DNA of 58,028 nt from Deltaproteobacteria bacterium (GTDB lineage Bacteria > Desulfobacterota > DSM-4660 > Desulfatiglandales > Desulfatiglandaceae): positions 1 to 58,028 of the forward strand of contig JAJDOH010000063.1 of NCBI GenBank assembly GCA_022340265.1. The letters run 5' to 3'. Each line of letters starts with the position of its first letter. Position 1 is the first letter of the stretch. Positions 14,447 through 22,445 of this stretch are shown here, one piece after another. Under the pieces are notes generated by a model that was given only the letters and a program-made list of their open reading frames with translations, ran no database searches and was not told the origin of the DNA. Both the position numbers and the translations under genes were made by a program.

Positions 14447-15271
14447 ATGGCCATCATTACCATTTCTCGCGGTTCCTTCAGCAAAGGAAGGGCGGTGGCC
14501 GAGAAGGTCGCCCAGACTCTCGGCTACGCATGTATCTCGCGCGAGGTTCTTTTAGAGGTATCGGAGCATTTCAACATAAATGAAATCAAACTTGAACATG
14601 CCCTGCACGACGCTCCCTCGATATTAGAGCGTTTCACCTACGGCAAGGAGAGCTATCTGGCCTATATTGCCGCCGCTATTCTTGAAGAAGTTCATCATGA
14701 CAATGTGATTTACCACGGCTTGGCCGGCCAATTTTTTCTGCGCGGGGTATCACACGTGCTCAAGGTGCGCATCCTGGCGGATATGGACGATAGGGTGGCG
14801 TTGATGATGGCCCGCGAACAGTTGAGCAAGAAGCAAGCGATCAAGCAGCTGCGCCGGGACGATCATGAGCGGCGACAATGGAGCAAGCAGTTGTTCGGAG
14901 TGGATACCTGGGATTCAAGTCTCTACGATATGGTACTGCACGTCCACAAACTCAGTGTGGATGACGCGTCTAATCTCATCAGCCAGGCCGCACAAATGGA
15001 ACAGTTCAAGGCGACCCCGGAATCGCGGAAGATGCTTGAGAACCTGGTCATAGCTGCCCGGGTAAGGGCCAGGCTGGTGCATGATTATCCCATGGTTCAG
15101 GTTCATGCTGACGACGGGGTCGTGACAGTCGATGTGAAATTCAACGAGACAGTGGAGCCCGAGCTAACCGATGAGATAAAAGCCCTGGTCCATGAGATGC
15201 CGGGGGTAAAGGATGTCCGCATGCATCCAATCTCTATTAGCGCCTATGCCCATGACCCAGACCGAGAATAG
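14447..15271 (+). CDS. Cytidylate-kinase-like protein with C-terminal BON domain
   Basis: 274 residues after a strong AAGGAGG. The N-terminal 175 residues match the cytidylate-kinase-like family (opening MAIITISRGSFSKG, then SREVLLEVSEHF, a VRILADMDDR segment and RRDDHERRQW). The phosphate loop is degenerate: GSFSKG instead of a G-x-x-G-x-G-K type loop, so kinase activity is uncertain. The last 90 residues have the alternating strand/helix pattern of a BON domain (ARVRARLVHDYPMVQVHADD, then a VTVDV strand). No signal peptide is seen, so it is cytoplasmic. It belongs to the TSUP operon and may act as its regulator or nucleotide sensor (inference). Confidence 0.85.
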   Translation: MAIITISRGSFSKGRAVAEKVAQTLGYACISREVLLEVSEHFNINEIKLEHALHDAPSILERFTYGKESYLAYIAAAILEEVHHDNVIYHGLAGQFFLRGVSHVLKVRILADMDDRVALMMAREQLSKKQAIKQLRRDDHERRQWSKQLFGVDTWDSSLYDMVLHVHKLSVDDASNLISQAAQMEQFKATPESRKMLENLVIAARVRARLVHDYPMVQVHADDGVVTVDVKFNETVEPELTDEIKALVHEMPGVKDVRMHPISISAYAHDPDRE

Positions 15272-15467
15272 TCGGCGTTCGTCCGGGCCCGGTTTATCAT
15301 ACATATCTTCTTTTCAGGGGTTTTCCGAAAAAAAATTAACCACTTGCGCCGGACTTACGAATACACCATGTGGGGAGCCGGATAACGCCTTTGCCACAGA
15401 TTCTCTTGCCTTATTCGTTTGCGGCTTCGTTCAGGCCCGCGGTTTGATCCATTCAAAAGCACCCCAA

Positions 15468-16769
15468 TTAACGCATCAGGCTCGGCAGAAAGAGGGCGAT
15501 CTGTGGAAAGATCAAAATTGCCAGGACACAGACGATCAACGCCAGCAGCATGGGGAGTACGCCGCTGAAAATGGTGGAAAGGGGCACGTCCTTGACCACG
15601 CCATATACCACGTACACGTTGATGCCCACCGGCGGTGTGATCACCCCCATTTCGGAAATCAGAACAATCACCACACCGAACCAGATGGGATCAAAACCCA
15701 GGGCTTCGGCCACCGGAAAAAAGATGGGAATGGTCAGCATGATCATGGCAAACGCATCCATGAAACAACCGCCGAAGAGATAAATGAGGATGATCACCAC
15801 CATGATGGCGTAGCTGGGGAGCGGAAGACCGGCCACCCATCCGGAAAGATCGAAAGGAACACGGGTTACGGCCATGAAATGCCCGAACACGGTTGCGCCG
15901 GCCACGATCACCATGACCATGCAGCTGATCCGTGTGGTATCTTTGATGGCGTTGGAAAAGTCTTTCCAGGAAATCTGCCGGCGAACAAGTGCCATGAGCA
16001 GAGTAAAAAAAGCCCCGATGGCAGCGGCTTCCGTGGGCGTAAAAACGCCTAGGAAAATGCCCCCCATGACCAGGGCGAAAAGAATGATGGTTTCAATAAT
16101 TCCCGCGAAGGACCTGAACTTTTCCCTGAAACTGGTTTTGGGGCCGGGAGGGGCAAGCGCCGGATTCCTTCGCACCCGGATGTAGATGACCAGAAGAAAG
16201 AGAAAACTGAGCAGGATGCCGGGCAGGATCCCCGCGGCAAAGAGTTTGCCGATGGACTGTTCCGTCAAAATGCCATAGACGATGAAGATGACACTGGGCG
16301 GAATCAAAATTCCCAGACTGCCGGCCGCCGCCACCGTGCCCGTGGCCAATCCCATATCGTATCCGTACCGCTTCATTTCCGGAACGGTGACTGTGGCCAT
16401 GGTGGCCGCGGTTGCATTGGTGGAACCGGAAATGGCTGAAAATCCGGCACAGGCCCCCACCGTGGCCATGGCCAAACCGCCCCGCCGACTGCCGAATATG
16501 ACATAGGCCGACTCATAAAGACGCCGGCTGATGCCCGAATAATATGAAAGTTGCCCCATGAACACAAACAGCGGTACCACCGTCAGACCGTATGAAGAAA
16601 AGATTTCAAAGACATCGGTGGAAAGGATGCTGAATGCCGGACCGAAGCCCTTGACATAGGCGAAGCCCGCCAGCCCCACCAAGCCCATGACGAACCCCAC
16701 GGGCATTCCCGTAAACAAAAAGAGAACCAGAACAGCAATGCCGATAATGCCGATGGCCGTCAGACTCAT
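15468..16769 (-). CDS. dctM: TRAP transporter large permease (DctM type), system 1
   Basis: 433 residues. The start at 16769 is set by ATGA overlap with the small-permease stop and by length; the frame is open further upstream but that part is antisense to dctQ. It is a many-helix inner-membrane protein of the DctM/IT superfamily, with LFLFTGMPVGFVMGLVGLAG, GLTVVPLFVFMGQLSYYSG, and GSTNATAATMATVTVPEMKRYGYD in the first half and IPIFFPVAEALGFDPIWFGV near the end. It drives sodium- or proton-coupled uptake of an organic acid captured by the periplasmic DctP protein. Operon order is dctP, dctQ, dctM on the minus strand. Confidence 0.93.
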   Translation of the reverse strand: MSLTAIGIIGIAVLVLFLFTGMPVGFVMGLVGLAGFAYVKGFGPAFSILSTDVFEIFSSYGLTVVPLFVFMGQLSYYSGISRRLYESAYVIFGSRRGGLAMATVGACAGFSAISGSTNATAATMATVTVPEMKRYGYDMGLATGTVAAAGSLGILIPPSVIFIVYGILTEQSIGKLFAAGILPGILLSFLFLLVIYIRVRRNPALAPPGPKTSFREKFRSFAGIIETIILFALVMGGIFLGVFTPTEAAAIGAFFTLLMALVRRQISWKDFSNAIKDTTRISCMVMVIVAGATVFGHFMAVTRVPFDLSGWVAGLPLPSYAIMVVIILIYLFGGCFMDAFAMIMLTIPIFFPVAEALGFDPIWFGVVIVLISEMGVITPPVGINVYVVYGVVKDVPLSTIFSGVLPMLLALIVCVLAILIFPQIALFLPSLMR

Positions 16770-17296
16770 TGATCCGCTCCTTCCCGTTTCGGTGTGCTGA
16801 AAATGGACGTCAACAATACCAGGCATACGGCGAAAGCGCCCAAAGAGACACCGTAGACAAAGGGATGAACGGGCAGTTGCAGCGTCATGGATACTTCTCC
16901 GGTGGATTGCAACTTCTGGGCATAGACAATGCACCGCCACGAAATCAGGGCAAAGAAAATGATTCCCAGGGATTCCACGACAATCTTCAGCACGGCCTGG
17001 ATTTTTTGGGGTAACAGGCGGGTGAGCAGGCTGACCGCCACATGGCCCCTTTCCAGGGAGGTATTGGCCATGGCAAAAGCAGCGGCCAGGGCGCCAAAAT
17101 AGCAGACCAGTTCGTAGGTTCCCGCAACAGGCCTGAAGGGGGCCAGCACTGTCCACCCGGTACGGGCATAAATGGTGACGGCAAGGCGCAACAGCACATC
17201 TACGGTCGTGATGAGCATCATGCAGACAATGGCGACCCCTGCGGCGTGGTACAACAGGACGGCAAGCTTCCTGACGTTCTTTTCAAAGAAATTCAT
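16766..17296 (-). CDS. dctQ: TRAP transporter small permease (DctQ type), system 1
   Basis: 176 residues with four predicted membrane helices (AVLLYHAAGVAIVCMMLITT, YELVCYFGALAAAFAMANTS, KIVVESLGIIFFALISWRC, FVYGVSLGAFAVCLVLLTS). The conserved loop LERGHVAVSLLTRLLP is the DctQ signature region. It overlaps dctM by 4 bp (ATGA), so the two permeases are translationally coupled and form the membrane complex. Confidence 0.92.
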   Translation of the reverse strand: MNFFEKNVRKLAVLLYHAAGVAIVCMMLITTVDVLLRLAVTIYARTGWTVLAPFRPVAGTYELVCYFGALAAAFAMANTSLERGHVAVSLLTRLLPQKIQAVLKIVVESLGIIFFALISWRCIVYAQKLQSTGEVSMTLQLPVHPFVYGVSLGAFAVCLVLLTSIFSTPKREGADQ

Positions 17297-17382
17297 CGGT
17301 TATTCATCCTGAAAAAATAAGCCATTGGATTGGTGGAATTTGATTTGCGGTTCAAATCATTCCCCAGGGGAAAATGCCGGCA

Positions 17383-17412
17383 TCAAAAAGCGCCCGCCCT
17401 TATCAGGCAGGC
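17383..17412 (-). terminator. Terminator-like hairpin after dctP, before dctQM
   Basis: Read on the minus strand: GCCTGCC, a 7-nt loop, GGCGGGC, then GCTTTTTG. The stem has one mismatch and a T run follows. It lies in the gap between dctP and dctQ and would let the binding-protein gene be expressed above the permease genes. Confidence 0.6.
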
Positions 17413-17429
17413 ACTCTTGATGAATGGGT

Positions 17430-18458
17430 TTATTTGCTGTGTTTCTTTATGTCGGCGCGGATAAAATCCACGTATTCCTGGGCAGGGAGGCCTTTTGCAG
17501 TCTTATCCTTGACATAGCCGTCGATCACCGGTTGAACAGCTATGGCCCATCGGGCGTTTTCTTCCGGGGAAAGCTCAATGATTTCATTGCCCAGGCTCCT
17601 TGAGAAAGCCAGACCCTCTTCATCGCTTTTTGTCCAGGCCTCACCGTATTTGGCCACCCACTCTTTGTTGACGTCTCTGATGATTTCCTGAATGTCTTTG
17701 GGCAGGGAATCCCATTTTTCTTTGTTCATGACCACAAAGAAACCGGCCGTGTAACCGACCCCGGTACACAGGGTCGTGGCTTTGATCACTTCCGCCTGCT
17801 TCCATCCCTTCAGCACTTCGGACGGGCTGAAAGTGGCATCGGCCACACCCTTCTGGAGCGCTTCATAGACATCAGCCTGGGTCATGGCCACCGGCACCCC
17901 GCCAAGGGCCTTGGTCATGGCCGCGTTGAATCCATAGGAGCGAACCTTCATTCCCCGCAGATCCTCCATTTTGTGGACCGGCTTTTTGCTGTGAAGGACG
18001 CCCGGGCCGTGGGCATGAAAATACATGGGTTCCACTTTGGAAAAGGATTTGGGCTTAAACTGTTCGTAAAAATCGTTGATGACCAGGGTGGCAACGGTTC
18101 CGTTGGGGTACCCCATGGGAAGATCAATTGCCTCCATGGCGGGAAAAACGCCACGGCTGTAGCCAAGAACCGAGGTTCCGATATCGGCGATTCCGTCTTC
18201 CACACCGCCAAATATTTTGGCGCCCTTCAACAGGGTCTGGCCCGGATAATAGGTAATCTTAACCCGGCCGTTGGTGCGCTTTTCCACCTCTCTGCACCAG
18301 GTTTCCGGCAAAATAGACTGAATATGGGTGGGCGGAAACATGCATGCATAGGTCAGTTCGATGGTTTCTTCCGCCACTGCCGTATGGGTAAAAAAAATGG
18401 CACCAGAACAGACAAGGGCCAACATCGAAAGCACTGTCATCAAATTCTTAAACCTCAT
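17430..18458 (-). CDS. dctP: TRAP transporter periplasmic substrate-binding protein (DctP), system 1
   Basis: 342 residues. Signal peptide MTVLSMLALVCSGAIFFTHT, with cleavage likely at AVAEE. Typical DctP landmarks follow: VKITYYPGQTLL, VEDGIADIGTS, MKVRSYGFNAAMTKALGGVP (the helix and Arg that ligate the substrate carboxylate), ALQKGVADATFSPSEVLKG, and FFVVMNKEKWDSLPKDIQ. It delivers an organic acid to DctQM. The substrate is not predictable; the adjacent one-carbon cluster suggests a methylated or methoxylated acid. Confidence 0.92.
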   Translation of the reverse strand: MRFKNLMTVLSMLALVCSGAIFFTHTAVAEETIELTYACMFPPTHIQSILPETWCREVEKRTNGRVKITYYPGQTLLKGAKIFGGVEDGIADIGTSVLGYSRGVFPAMEAIDLPMGYPNGTVATLVINDFYEQFKPKSFSKVEPMYFHAHGPGVLHSKKPVHKMEDLRGMKVRSYGFNAAMTKALGGVPVAMTQADVYEALQKGVADATFSPSEVLKGWKQAEVIKATTLCTGVGYTAGFFVVMNKEKWDSLPKDIQEIIRDVNKEWVAKYGEAWTKSDEEGLAFSRSLGNEIIELSPEENARWAIAVQPVIDGYVKDKTAKGLPAQEYVDFIRADIKKHSK

Positions 18459-18609
18459 ATCGTTCTCCTTTCAGCAATTCCAAAATGAACATTTCGTTTT
18501 CGTTGGTTGAACTCGCCACAAGCCTTCGTTGCATCACCTCCCCTTTTCATCACGATATGCCGGTTGCGGGTCAAACCCGAAAGCCGGCGCAAACCGCATC
18601 TCCCTTTAT

Positions 18610-19131
18610 CTACAGGACTTCAAAAACGTTGATCATCACTTGGTTCGCCTGTCTCTCTCCAGAAGCCACGGCGACCATGCCGTTGAGCCACGCATATTTT
18701 TCGGTGCCGGTTTCAAATCTGGGAACCGTGCGGAAATAATAGGCGTCAGGCGGCACATAGGCACCGGCCATCAGTTTGTCCATGACTTCTTTGGGGCCAT
18801 GCCGAAGCCCCCAGTTGGTGATGTAAATCAAGGCGCCGTCATCGGTCTCAAGGGTGTATTTGGCTTCCAGCTCGGTGATGCCGTCGTTCTTGATGATCTG
18901 CCAATCGGCTCCGCCGGGAAGAACCTTACCGGATAATCGCGGTCCTTTAAATGAGCCGCCGGTGATATTGATAATACGTCGCAATCCGCAGGCCGTCCGG
19001 CCGACCACCAGCGGTTCCGCAATGGTGATGGTTGAAGCGTAAAGAAACCTGGGCGAGGGGATTGGTAGATTGTCAAACATATGCTTTTCAGGCGCGGTTT
19101 GTTCCGAATGGGTCGAATTGTCCACGGGCAA
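18610..19131 (-). CDS. DUF3237 family protein
   Basis: 173 residues. The DUF3237 (UPF0311) pattern is visible: an opening strand in which LYASTITIAEPLVVG is followed by RRIINITGGSFKGPRLSGKVLPGGADWQ with its conserved Gly-Gly and GADW, then LETDDGALIYITNWGLRHGP, and YYFRTVPRFETG near the end. It is a small all-beta cytoplasmic protein of unknown function, often in degradation gene clusters for aromatic or organic acids. It is preceded by AAAAGGAGG. Its promoter region holds ACCGGTCGGTCAGTA (about 19213-19228), which looks like a TetR-type operator half-palindrome, but no TetR gene is nearby. Confidence 0.85.
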   Translation of the reverse strand: MPVDNSTHSEQTAPEKHMFDNLPIPSPRFLYASTITIAEPLVVGRTACGLRRIINITGGSFKGPRLSGKVLPGGADWQIIKNDGITELEAKYTLETDDGALIYITNWGLRHGPKEVMDKLMAGAYVPPDAYYFRTVPRFETGTEKYAWLNGMVAVASGERQANQVMINVFEVL

Positions 19132-19288
19132 CCTCCTTTTTCTGCTCCGCCGGTTTGGATTTTTTTTTACAAAAACCGTCTAAACGGGTTTAAAAACGAA
19201 TGACAAAATATACTGACCGACCGGTAGAATGTTGTTATCATTCCGACGAAACATTGTCAATTATTTTTGCGGTATGGAATTTTCTTCT

Positions 19289-19978
19289 TCATCTTTCACT
19301 GCCGGAAATCTTCTTCTTTTCCGCAATGATGCTGTTGCAATTCTGTATGCCTCGAGCGGCATCCGACGCCCAGTGATCTGCCTGTACATGGCCGAAAACA
19401 TTCTCATCGACGTAACTACCACCGATGATAACGTTAACGTCCCCTTTCGGCAGTTCCCCGTGAAGCAATTCCACGGCTTTTTTCAGGTCCGGCAGGGTGG
19501 AACTCAATACACAACTGATGCCCACCAGGTCAGGCCCGATTTTGCGGGCTTCGGCCAAAAAGCGTTCCGGTGCCACATCCACGCCCAGATCCACCACTTC
19601 ATATCCTTCGCAACGGGCCAAGAGGGCGAACAGGTTCTTTCCAAGATCATGGATATCTCCCAAAATGGTACCCAAGAGTATGACACCCATTGCCCGATTG
19701 TGAGTCTGCCGGGGAAGATAAGGTTCCAGAAGCAGGGTTGCCCGGCGCATGATTTCACCTGCCATGATCAGTGCAGCGATGAAGTAGCGGCCCTTTTCGA
19801 ATTGCTTCCCAACATCCCTCATACCCTGCATGCAACAGTCCATGACGTGCGCGGGCTTCGATCCGGAGGCCAGCATTCGGAAAATTTCCTGCATGGCCTC
19901 TTTTTCTTTCAGCCCGGCGATCAGTTCGGTCAGATGCTCTCTTTGCGGTGTCGGGTCATTCACCAACGGATCAGTCAT
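19289..19978 (-). CDS. Corrinoid (B12-binding) methyltransferase protein, copy 1
   Basis: 229 residues with the two-domain MtaC/MtbC-like arrangement: a helical cap (GMRDVGKQFEKGRYFIAALIMAGEIM) and a Rossmann-like B12 domain with the base-off motif GDIHDLGKN (Asp-x-His-x-x-Gly; the His ligates cobalt). VDLGVDV and the IIGGSYVDEN segment complete the domain. It carries the methyl group between a substrate-specific methyltransferase and a tetrahydrofolate methyltransferase. It overlaps the GntR gene by 8 bp and is divergent from the second corrinoid protein at 21788. The C-terminus is Lys/Ser-rich. Confidence 0.92.
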   Translation of the reverse strand: MTDPLVNDPTPQREHLTELIAGLKEKEAMQEIFRMLASGSKPAHVMDCCMQGMRDVGKQFEKGRYFIAALIMAGEIMRRATLLLEPYLPRQTHNRAMGVILLGTILGDIHDLGKNLFALLARCEGYEVVDLGVDVAPERFLAEARKIGPDLVGISCVLSSTLPDLKKAVELLHGELPKGDVNVIIGGSYVDENVFGHVQADHWASDAARGIQNCNSIIAEKKKISGSER

Positions 19979-20738
19979 CCCACACTCCCATTCTGCATAT
20001 CATCGGCATTCGTTCGGGTGAAATGAGAAACCAGCCAAAAGCCGAAGGAAGATCGGAAGCATCAAAATAGAGATGCTCCAGCTTAAAAACATTTTGGCCT
20101 TCGGTCAACTGAAGATATTTCGCCTCTCTTCCATCGAGACTCGTGGGCAGCAGCTTCAATTGGGCCTTTTTGAAACTGGGAAGGCTTTCTTCCAGTAACA
20201 GGCCGGTCAACACATCGGTTTCCAACATGGTTTCAATAAAGGGAGACTCGGGGTCGGCACGGGCGTAGCCCGCATGAAAGATGAGGGGGTGCTTCTCATG
20301 CAAAATCAGCCGTTCCACCAAAATGACGGAATTTTCTTTAGGCAGTTGTAGCACTTTTCTCAGGTCTTCCCGCGCGTCTTCCACCACGGTTTTAAGAATG
20401 CGCACTTCCAATTTTTCTTTTTCCCTGAGAATGGCGTTTAGAGACGCCAGTCCGAAATGGCTGGCAGTGAACTTCAGTCGTTTGATAAAGGTGCCGCGCC
20501 CTTGAACGCGATCGACCAGCCCTTCTTGCTCAAGAAGTCCGATCGCCTGCCGGGCCGTCATGGCGCTAATGCCAAAATTTCCGGCGATGGCTGCTTCCGA
20601 TGGCAAACGGGCGCCGGGTTGATAGGACCCGTTGGAAATGCGCCGCTTAATAATTCGGGCCAACTGCGCGTAAGCGGGCAGATGGTCCTTTTTATCGATT
20701 CGTTCGGTATCGTTGAATTCGGGCATGGGAATAGACAT
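19971..20738 (-). CDS. GntR family transcriptional regulator with UTRA domain (HutC subfamily)
   Basis: 255 residues. The N-terminal winged helix-turn-helix is clear (PAYAQLARIIKRRISNGSYQPGARLPSE, in two parts, then NFGISAMTARQAIGLLEQEGLVDRVQGRGTFI). The C-terminal UTRA ligand domain follows (VILVERLILHEKHPLIFHAGYA and KYLQLTEGQNVFKLEHLYFD). It presumably senses a small-molecule ligand related to the substrate and controls the divergent methyl-transfer genes. It overlaps the corrinoid gene downstream by 8 bp. Three tandem 8-nt units (20815-20838) in the divergent promoter region are candidate binding sites. Confidence 0.92.
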   Translation of the reverse strand: MSIPMPEFNDTERIDKKDHLPAYAQLARIIKRRISNGSYQPGARLPSEAAIAGNFGISAMTARQAIGLLEQEGLVDRVQGRGTFIKRLKFTASHFGLASLNAILREKEKLEVRILKTVVEDAREDLRKVLQLPKENSVILVERLILHEKHPLIFHAGYARADPESPFIETMLETDVLTGLLLEESLPSFKKAQLKLLPTSLDGREAKYLQLTEGQNVFKLEHLYFDASDLPSAFGWFLISPERMPMICRMGVWDD

Positions 20739-20802
20739 TTCGAAAAATAAATTCCGCCATTTTAGCCTTCATAAGGTGGATAGACCTCAAGGAAAAAAGA
20801 GC

Positions 20803-20838
20803 TTGACAATCTTCTATAAGAATATAAGACTATAACAC
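20803..20838. promoter_or_regulatory. Divergent promoter region with three tandem 8-nt repeats
   Basis: TTGACA at 20803-20808 is followed by TATAAGAA, TATAAGAC and TATAACAC in tandem (20815-20838, 8-nt period). The repeats overlap the likely -10 region of the methyltransferase operon that starts at 20935. The 8-nt period does not match a full helical turn. They lie between a GntR gene and the genes it would control, so an operator role is plausible but unproven. Confidence 0.45.
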
Positions 20839-20934
20839 GAAAAGGATGTCAAGTAAATCCCTTTTGTCCATGAAGAAATAACTTGCCGGGTAAGACCCTT
20901 GTCTGCCCTGCCATAACCAATGGAAGGTACCTGA

Positions 20935-21744
20935 ATGATTTTCATCGGCGAAAAAATAAACGGCACCCGTAAGAAGGTGGCTGCGGCCATAAAAGATCGC
21001 AATTCCGATCTTATCAGACAGCTCGCCGTGGAACAAACCGAAGCCGGCAGCGCCTATCTGGACATAAACGCGGGAACCGCGCCCAGTCGCGAACCGGAGG
21101 ATATGGTTTGGCTCATTGGAAATGTACAGGCGGTAACCGATTTGCCCATCTGCCTTGACAGCGCCAACCCACGGGCTTTGCGGGCGGGTCTGGAAATCGT
21201 CCACAACACGCCGATCATCAATTCCCTTTCGGGTGAAAAAGCGCGGTTGGAAGGCGTGTTGCCGCTGGCACTTGAATACGGAGCCCATTTGATTATTCTG
21301 GCCCTGGATGACGTTGTCGGTATCCCGGATACCAGTTCAGGACGTATGGAGATCATCAAGCGGCTGACGGGTATGGCCCTTAAAGGGGGGCTTGCTGAAG
21401 ACCAGCTTTATGTGGATCCCCTGGTCACCGCTATTTCCACGGGCACGGAAAACGGAACCCTCACCCTTGAAACCATCCGGGCGGTTAAGAAGGCGTATCC
21501 CGCGGCCCACATCACCAGCGGGTTGAGCAATATCTCATACGGAATGCCGCTTCGGGGCATTATCAACCGGACCTTTTTGGCCATGTGTGTGGCCTCGGGT
21601 TTGGATAGCGTCATTGCCGACCCCAATGATCGTGCATTGTTGGAAACGACCATGGCCGCCGAAATGCTCATGGGACGGGACCGGTTCTGCATGGGCTTCA
21701 ACAAGGCCTATCGGGCGGGTCGCATCGGACCCCAGGCCAAATGA
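20935..21744 (+). CDS. Methyltetrahydrofolate:corrinoid methyltransferase (pterin-binding, AcsE/MtgA-like)
   Basis: 269 residues, a TIM-barrel pterin-binding domain as in MetH, AcsE and MtgA. Landmarks are MIFIGEKINGTRKKV at the start, YLDINAGTAP, LPICLDSANPRALRAGLE, NSLSGE, DPLVTAISTGTENG and the SGLSNISYGMP motif, all typical of the family. It moves a methyl group from the corrinoid protein to tetrahydrofolate, or the reverse. It is preceded by GGAAGGT and followed by the corrinoid gene at 21788, then a UroD-family methyltransferase. It probably feeds methyl groups into the Wood-Ljungdahl pathway (inference). Confidence 0.92.
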   Translation: MIFIGEKINGTRKKVAAAIKDRNSDLIRQLAVEQTEAGSAYLDINAGTAPSREPEDMVWLIGNVQAVTDLPICLDSANPRALRAGLEIVHNTPIINSLSGEKARLEGVLPLALEYGAHLIILALDDVVGIPDTSSGRMEIIKRLTGMALKGGLAEDQLYVDPLVTAISTGTENGTLTLETIRAVKKAYPAAHITSGLSNISYGMPLRGIINRTFLAMCVASGLDSVIADPNDRALLETTMAAEMLMGRDRFCMGFNKAYRAGRIGPQAK

Positions 21745-21787
21745 AAAACCTTGTGGCAACGACGAAACACAATTCGGAGGAAAACAA

Positions 21788-22429
21788 ATGAAAGAGACCG
21801 AGAAATTAACCGAAGCCATTGTTGAAATGGAGGAGGAGCAGGCAATGGCGCTGACCCGGGAGCTTTTGGAATCCGGGACCGCTCCCATGGCGATCTTTGA
21901 AGCCTACCAGGACGCGCTGGTGGCGGTGGGCAAACGTTTCGAAAAAGGTGTTTATTTTATCCCGGAATTAATTTTGAGCGGTAATATGATGAACGAGGCC
22001 ATGGAGATCATTAAGCCGTATCTGGACGGTCAAATCGTCCGGGATGAACGGGAGAAGATCGGGAAAATTCTGATGGCGACCGTGGAAGGCGACATACACG
22101 ACATCGGCAAGAACATTGTCTCTGCCCTGTTGGATCTTAACGGGTTTGAGGTGAAGGACCTGGGGGTGGATGTCCCCATCGACAAAATCGTCTCGGAAGC
22201 CAGGGAATTCGGTGCCGATATTGTGGGGTTGAGCGGTCTGTTGACGCTTGCTTTCGATCCCATGAAGGAACTTGTGGACAAATTGGAAGCGGCCGACCTG
22301 CGCCAGACCATAAAGGTGATTATCGGCGGTGGACAGATGGATGCGCAGGTGTGTGAATACGTGGGCGCCGATGCCTTTGTCATTGACGCGGTGACCGGCA
22401 TAAACCTTTGTAAAGAATGGGTGAGCTAG
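21788..22429 (+). CDS. Corrinoid (B12-binding) methyltransferase protein, copy 2
   Basis: 213 residues; the ATG at 21788 follows TTCGGAGG and fits the family start. Helical cap (AYQDALVAVGKRFEKGVYFIPE), then the B12 domain with GDIHDIGKN (cobalt-ligating His), VKDLGVDVP, a VGLSGLLTLAF segment and IIGGGQMDAQ. It is a full-length, intact relative of the protein encoded at 19289-19978 on the other strand. Lying between the pterin methyltransferase and the UroD-family methyltransferase, it is the likely main methyl carrier of the system. Confidence 0.93.
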   Translation: MKETEKLTEAIVEMEEEQAMALTRELLESGTAPMAIFEAYQDALVAVGKRFEKGVYFIPELILSGNMMNEAMEIIKPYLDGQIVRDEREKIGKILMATVEGDIHDIGKNIVSALLDLNGFEVKDLGVDVPIDKIVSEAREFGADIVGLSGLLTLAFDPMKELVDKLEAADLRQTIKVIIGGGQMDAQVCEYVGADAFVIDAVTGINLCKEWVS

Positions 22430-22445
22430 ATATAGGGAGGGGAAC

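Noticed and set aside
15468..17156. A longer DctM protein starting before 16769
   Set aside because: The extra part is antisense-free but lies over the dctQ frame and shows no family similarity; the ATGA overlap start gives the normal length.
17341..17380. tRNA T-loop-like GGTTCAAATC
   Set aside because: The flanking bases do not form a T stem and no acceptor or anticodon arms can be drawn.
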